NCBI RefSeq assembly: GCF_011059185.1
Contig: NZ_JAALFE010000022.1
Location: 1-52,088 of the forward strand
DNA from: Paragemmobacter kunshanensis
GTDB taxonomy: Bacteria > Pseudomonadota > Alphaproteobacteria > Rhodobacterales > Rhodobacteraceae
Length of the DNA: 52,088 nucleotides
Reading direction: 5' to 3'
Shown in pieces: positions 49,625 to 52,088 of this stretch (the first letter of the stretch is position 1; each line of letters begins with the position of its first letter). The position numbers and the translations under genes are program-made. The notes beneath the pieces were generated by a model. The model was not told where the DNA came from. It did not search any database and saw only the letters and a program-made list of their open reading frames with translations.

Positions 49625-50196
49625 AGCTGATCCTCGGGTCCGGGAGCCCGCGCCGGAAGGAGCTTCTGGCGCAGCTGGGCATCGTGCCGGATGCGATCCT
49701 GCCGCCCGATATCGACGAGGATCCCCGCAAGGGGGAATTGCCCCGCCCCTATGCCGCGCGGCTGGCGCGCGAGAAGGCGGCGGCGGTGGCGGCCGGTCCT
49801 GATGACATCATCCTGTGCGCGGATACGACGGTGGCGCTGGGCCGCCGCATCCTGGGCAAGCCCCGCGATGCGGGGGAGGCTGCGGAATTCCTGACGATGC
49901 TGGGCGGGCGGCGGCATGAGGTGATCACGGCGGTGGCGGTGCGCCGGGGCGCGCGGCTCTGGGCGCGCGAGAGCGTCAGCGCGGTGAAGATGAAGCGGCT
50001 GTCGGATGCGGAGCTGAACGCCTATCTGGCGGGCGGCGAATGGGAGGGCAAGGCCGGGGCCTATGCCATCCAAGGGTCGGCGGGGGCCTTCATCCCGTGG
50101 ATTTCGGGCAGTTTCACCGGCATCGTGGGCCTGCCGCTGGCCGAGACGGCGGCCCTGTTGCAGGCGGCGGGATGGCCGGTCTGGAGGCGGGAATGA
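49621..50196 (+). CDS. maf: Maf-family nucleoside triphosphate pyrophosphatase
   Basis: A 191-residue Maf protein starting at GTG 49621. [19 protein letters not shown] is the conserved phosphate-binding start, with [30 protein letters not shown] and [26 protein letters not shown] following. Maf enzymes remove non-canonical or excess nucleotides (dTTP/UTP or modified forms) and affect septum formation in some species. The last residues overlap the rng start by four bases. The class (YhdE or YceF) is not resolved by eye, though QGSAG fits the YhdE type. Confidence 0.92.
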   Translation: MKLILGSGSPRRKELLAQLGIVPDAILPPDIDEDPRKGELPRPYAARLAREKAAAVAAGPDDIILCADTTVALGRRILGKPRDAGEAAEFLTMLGGRRHEVITAVAVRRGARLWARESVSAVKMKRLSDAELNAYLAGGEWEGKAGAYAIQGSAGAFIPWISGSFTGIVGLPLAETAALLQAAGWPVWRRE

Positions 50197-51236
50197 AGGG
50201 GCGTGTGATCTGTCTGGATCAGATCGGGGGCCGCGATGCGGCGGCGCTGATCGTGGACGGGCGGCTGGAGGATCTGCTGATCGACCCGGCGGGGGACGAG
50301 GTGCTGCCGGGCGCGATCTATCGCGCGGTGGCGGACCGGCCCGTCAAGGGACAGGGCGGCATGTTCGTGAAGCTGCCGGGGGGATCGGGCTTTCTGCGGC
50401 AGGTCTCGGGCCTGGCGCCGGGGCAGCGGATCATCGTGCAGGTGACCGGCCCGACGGAGCCGGGCAAGGCGGTGCCGGTGACGGTGCGGCTGCTGTTCAA
50501 GTCGCGCTGGGCGATCGTCACGCCGGGGGCGCCGGGGATCAACATCTCGCGCCGGATCCGGGACGAGGCGGCGCGGGCCGATCTGCAGGCGCTGGCGGAA
50601 GAGGCGATGGCGGGGGCGCCGGCCGATCACGGGCTGATCCTGCGCTCGGCCGCCGAGGGCGAGGATGAGGCGGCGGTGGCCGAGGATATCCTGGCGATGA
50701 AGGAGATGGCCGCCGCCGTGGTGGCCGATCTGGCGGGGGGGCCGGAACTGCTGGTCGATGGGCCGGGCGCGCATGAGGCGGCCTGGCGCGACTGGGCCGA
50801 GCCCGCGGCGGATGAGGTGATCGAGGGCGGGTTTGACGATCATGGCGTGCGCGAGATGATCGACGCGCTGCTGGCGCCCCGGGTCGATCTGCCAGGCGGC
50901 GGGCACATGATGGTGGAGCCGACACGCGCGCTGGTGGCGGTGGATGTGAATACGGGGCCCGATACCTCGCCCGCCGCCGCGCTGAAGGCCAATATCGCGG
51001 CGGCGCGGGATCTGCCGCGGCAGCTGAGGCTGCGGGGCCTGGGCGGGCAGGTGGTGGTGGATTTCGCGCCGGTGCCGAAGAAGGACCGGGGCACGCTGGA
51101 CCAGGTGATGAAGGCGGCCTTCCGGGCCGAGGGCGGCGAAAGCCATCTGGCGGGCTGGACGGCGCTGGGCCTTTACGAGATGACGCGCAAGCGCGACCGG
51201 CTGCCGCTGGCGGCCCTGCTGGAGGCGGGGGCATGA
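50193..51236 (+). CDS. rng: Ribonuclease E/G family protein
   Basis: A 347-residue enzyme, shorter than E. coli RNase G (489), as is common in this order. It lacks a recognisable full N-terminal S1 domain but keeps [18 protein letters not shown]-like S1 remnants, [14 protein letters not shown] of the 5' sensor, and the DNase-I-like catalytic core [22 protein letters not shown], where the two Asp hold Mg2+, and [12 protein letters not shown]. The zinc-link cysteines are not seen. ATG 50193 overlaps the maf stop. It probably processes rRNA or mRNA ends. Its small size may mean a reduced quaternary structure. Confidence 0.9.
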   Translation: MKGRVICLDQIGGRDAAALIVDGRLEDLLIDPAGDEVLPGAIYRAVADRPVKGQGGMFVKLPGGSGFLRQVSGLAPGQRIIVQVTGPTEPGKAVPVTVRLLFKSRWAIVTPGAPGINISRRIRDEAARADLQALAEEAMAGAPADHGLILRSAAEGEDEAAVAEDILAMKEMAAAVVADLAGGPELLVDGPGAHEAAWRDWAEPAADEVIEGGFDDHGVREMIDALLAPRVDLPGGGHMMVEPTRALVAVDVNTGPDTSPAAALKANIAAARDLPRQLRLRGLGGQVVVDFAPVPKKDRGTLDQVMKAAFRAEGGESHLAGWTALGLYEMTRKRDRLPLAALLEAGA

Positions 51237-51412
51237 CCTGCCCGGTTTGCGGCAAGGCGGTGGTCGCGGCCTATCGCCCCTTCTGTTCGCGCCGCTGCGC
51301 GGATGTGGATCTGGGGCGCTGGCTGACGGGGGGCTATGCTATCCCGGCCGAACCGGCCGAGGAGGCCGACCTGCCCGAGCCCGGCGAAGACCCGCCCGCG
51401 CGGCGGCACTGA
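51233..51412 (+). CDS. yacG: YacG, DNA gyrase inhibitor / zinc-binding protein
   Basis: A 59-residue protein below the usual cutoff for gene calling. ATG 51233 overlaps the rng stop as ATGA. The zinc site is CPVC near the start (C3, C6) followed by [15 protein letters not shown] (C18, C22), exactly the YacG pattern, which in E. coli binds GyrB. It ends in an acidic tail ([14 protein letters not shown]). It closes the infA operon, an order typical of Rhodobacteraceae. The following 128 bp to tRNA-Phe show no gene. Confidence 0.93.
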   Translation: MTCPVCGKAVVAAYRPFCSRRCADVDLGRWLTGGYAIPAEPAEEADLPEPGEDPPARRH

Positions 51413-51540
51413 GACCGGCCTTTGGCCATTGTGCGGGGCCTTTGCGGGCGCACGAATTTTCTGCCGAAACCCTCTGGACAGCCCCGCCCGCCTGACGTAT
51501 CACCCGCCCACCCGAAGGGGCCTGCCCCTTTGATCACGGT

Positions 51541-51616
51541 GCCCAGATAGCTCAGTTGGTAGAGCAGCGGATTGAAAATCCGCGTGTCGCTGGTTCGATT
51601 CCGGCTCTGGGCACCA
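51541..51616 (+). tRNA. tRNA-Phe (GAA anticodon)
   Basis: The acceptor stem GCCCAGA/TCTGGGC, D arm GCTCAGTTGGTAGAGC, anticodon stem GCGGA/TCCGC with loop TTGAAAA, and T arm CTGGTTCGATTCCGG form a complete cloverleaf. CCA is encoded. Anticodon GAA reads phenylalanine codons. Confidence 0.97.
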
Positions 51617-52011
51617 ATTAAAATCCAACAAAATCAGATAGTTGCTCTGCGTGGCTTGGCGCGGTTCTCCTGCGGTTTGGGGTTCTGGACTTCAATTGGA
51701 CTTCAATTTGGTTGCAGAATGCATGGTGGGAGGGCGTGGGGGAAGAGTGTTGTGCGGGTTTTGGGGAGCGGTGGGGCGGGAAAAGAATCGAGCTTGGCGA
51801 GGTCATTTTCGGACGCGTTGGAAGCGGACGAACTTTGGGTCATTCGCTTTCATCAAGTCGTGGCGAAACAGCAATTGAGGGTATCGAGCACCCGGCCGAA
51901 CCGGATGTGCATGCCACGCTGACGCAGTTGAATTTCCACATCTGAACAGCGGCCCCGCAGTGAGGGGTGAAGTTTAACCGAGCCCGTCTTGACACAATCC
52001 CTGCTTGTGAT
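51617..52011. other. Uncoded, lower-GC stretch after tRNA-Phe
   Basis: Nearly 400 bp without a gene I can support. Short frames of 60-116 codons exist on both strands but carry no motif, and one overlaps the tRNA. Composition is clearly less GC-rich than the rest. A short direct repeat GGACTTCAATT lies at 51687 and 51698. The position next to a tRNA 3' end suits remnants of an integrated element. Confidence 0.45.
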
Positions 52012-52088
52012 TGTTGATTTGCACTGAGAGCTGACCCGGGTTTTCCATCGAGAAGTGACCCACCATTGGTTATGGATTTCGTGTCATG
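52012..52088 (+). mobile_element. Probable left end of an IS21-like insertion sequence (cut by window edge)
   Basis: The sequence starts TGTTGATTTGC and carries two related 12-bp boxes, GAGAGCTGACCC (52026-52037) and GAGAAGTGACCC (52050-52061), 24 bp apart. Repeated TGACCC boxes inside a TG-beginning terminal inverted repeat are typical of IS21-family ends. An ATG at the last three bases (52086-52088) could start the istA transposase gene. No transposase sequence is in the window, so this is a tentative call. Confidence 0.45.

Noticed and set aside
51572-51922. 116-codon frame overlapping tRNA-Phe
   Set aside because: It starts inside the tRNA and shows no family features.

Overview
The window is a high-GC chromosomal segment, most likely from a Rhodobacteraceae/Paracoccaceae-type alphaproteobacterium. 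The evidence is the strong GC bias at third positions, two surface proteins with VPLPA-CTERM tails (a sorting signal typical of Rhodobacterales), alphaproteobacterial families such as UPF0262 and DUF2948, and the order murA - DUF2948 - hisD - UPF0262 - phosphatase ... infA - maf - rng - yacG - tRNA-Phe. No rRNA, CRISPR array or complete mobile element is present.

Bases 1-13300 are the end of an exopolysaccharide locus tied to protein sorting. Four glycosyltransferases and an EpsG-like polymerase overlap head to tail on the plus strand. Facing them are a DUF218 protein, an undecaprenyl-phosphate sugar transferase and an 832-residue TPR lipoprotein of the PrsT type. A chain-length regulator and a tyrosine autokinase follow, then two paralogous VPLPA-CTERM proteins. 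Both paralogues have an almost identical 21-bp element about 52-54 bp before the start codon. No exosortase is in the window.

Bases 13500-23700 concern quaternary amines. A glycine-betaine-type ABC transporter (binding protein, ATPase, double permease) is co-transcribed with a choline-kinase-like enzyme and a dimethylglycine/sarcosine-dehydrogenase-like flavoprotein. A second choline-kinase-like gene and a methyltransferase lie nearby. A divergent DeoR-family regulator shares with the operon an intergenic region holding three AACGGTCA boxes.

Bases 23861-25425 hold a compact pair: an HlyC-type protein acyltransferase and a VCBS-Hint protein. Neither contains a single lysine, which is odd next to a lysine acyltransferase. 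A rhodanese follows.

Bases 26000-33000 are a myo-inositol catabolic cluster with a LacI regulator. Two oxidoreductases and an IolE-like protein are divergent from iolC, iolB and an IolJ-like aldolase, with a perfect 16-bp palindrome between them. iolD and iolA are absent.

Bases 33000-38000 hold a LysR gene divergent from dabB-dabA, the energy-coupled inorganic-carbon (DAB) transporter, with a LysR-like palindrome between. Bases 38000-51616 are mostly core genes: ynfA, tRNA-Thr, murA, hisD, infA, maf, rng, yacG, tRNA-Phe. Accessory genes (NTF2-like, GNAT, nitrilase, serralysin) sit between the phosphatase gene and infA. Several palindromic or tandem repeats lie in the gaps. The right edge seems to enter an IS21-like element 395 bp after tRNA-Phe.
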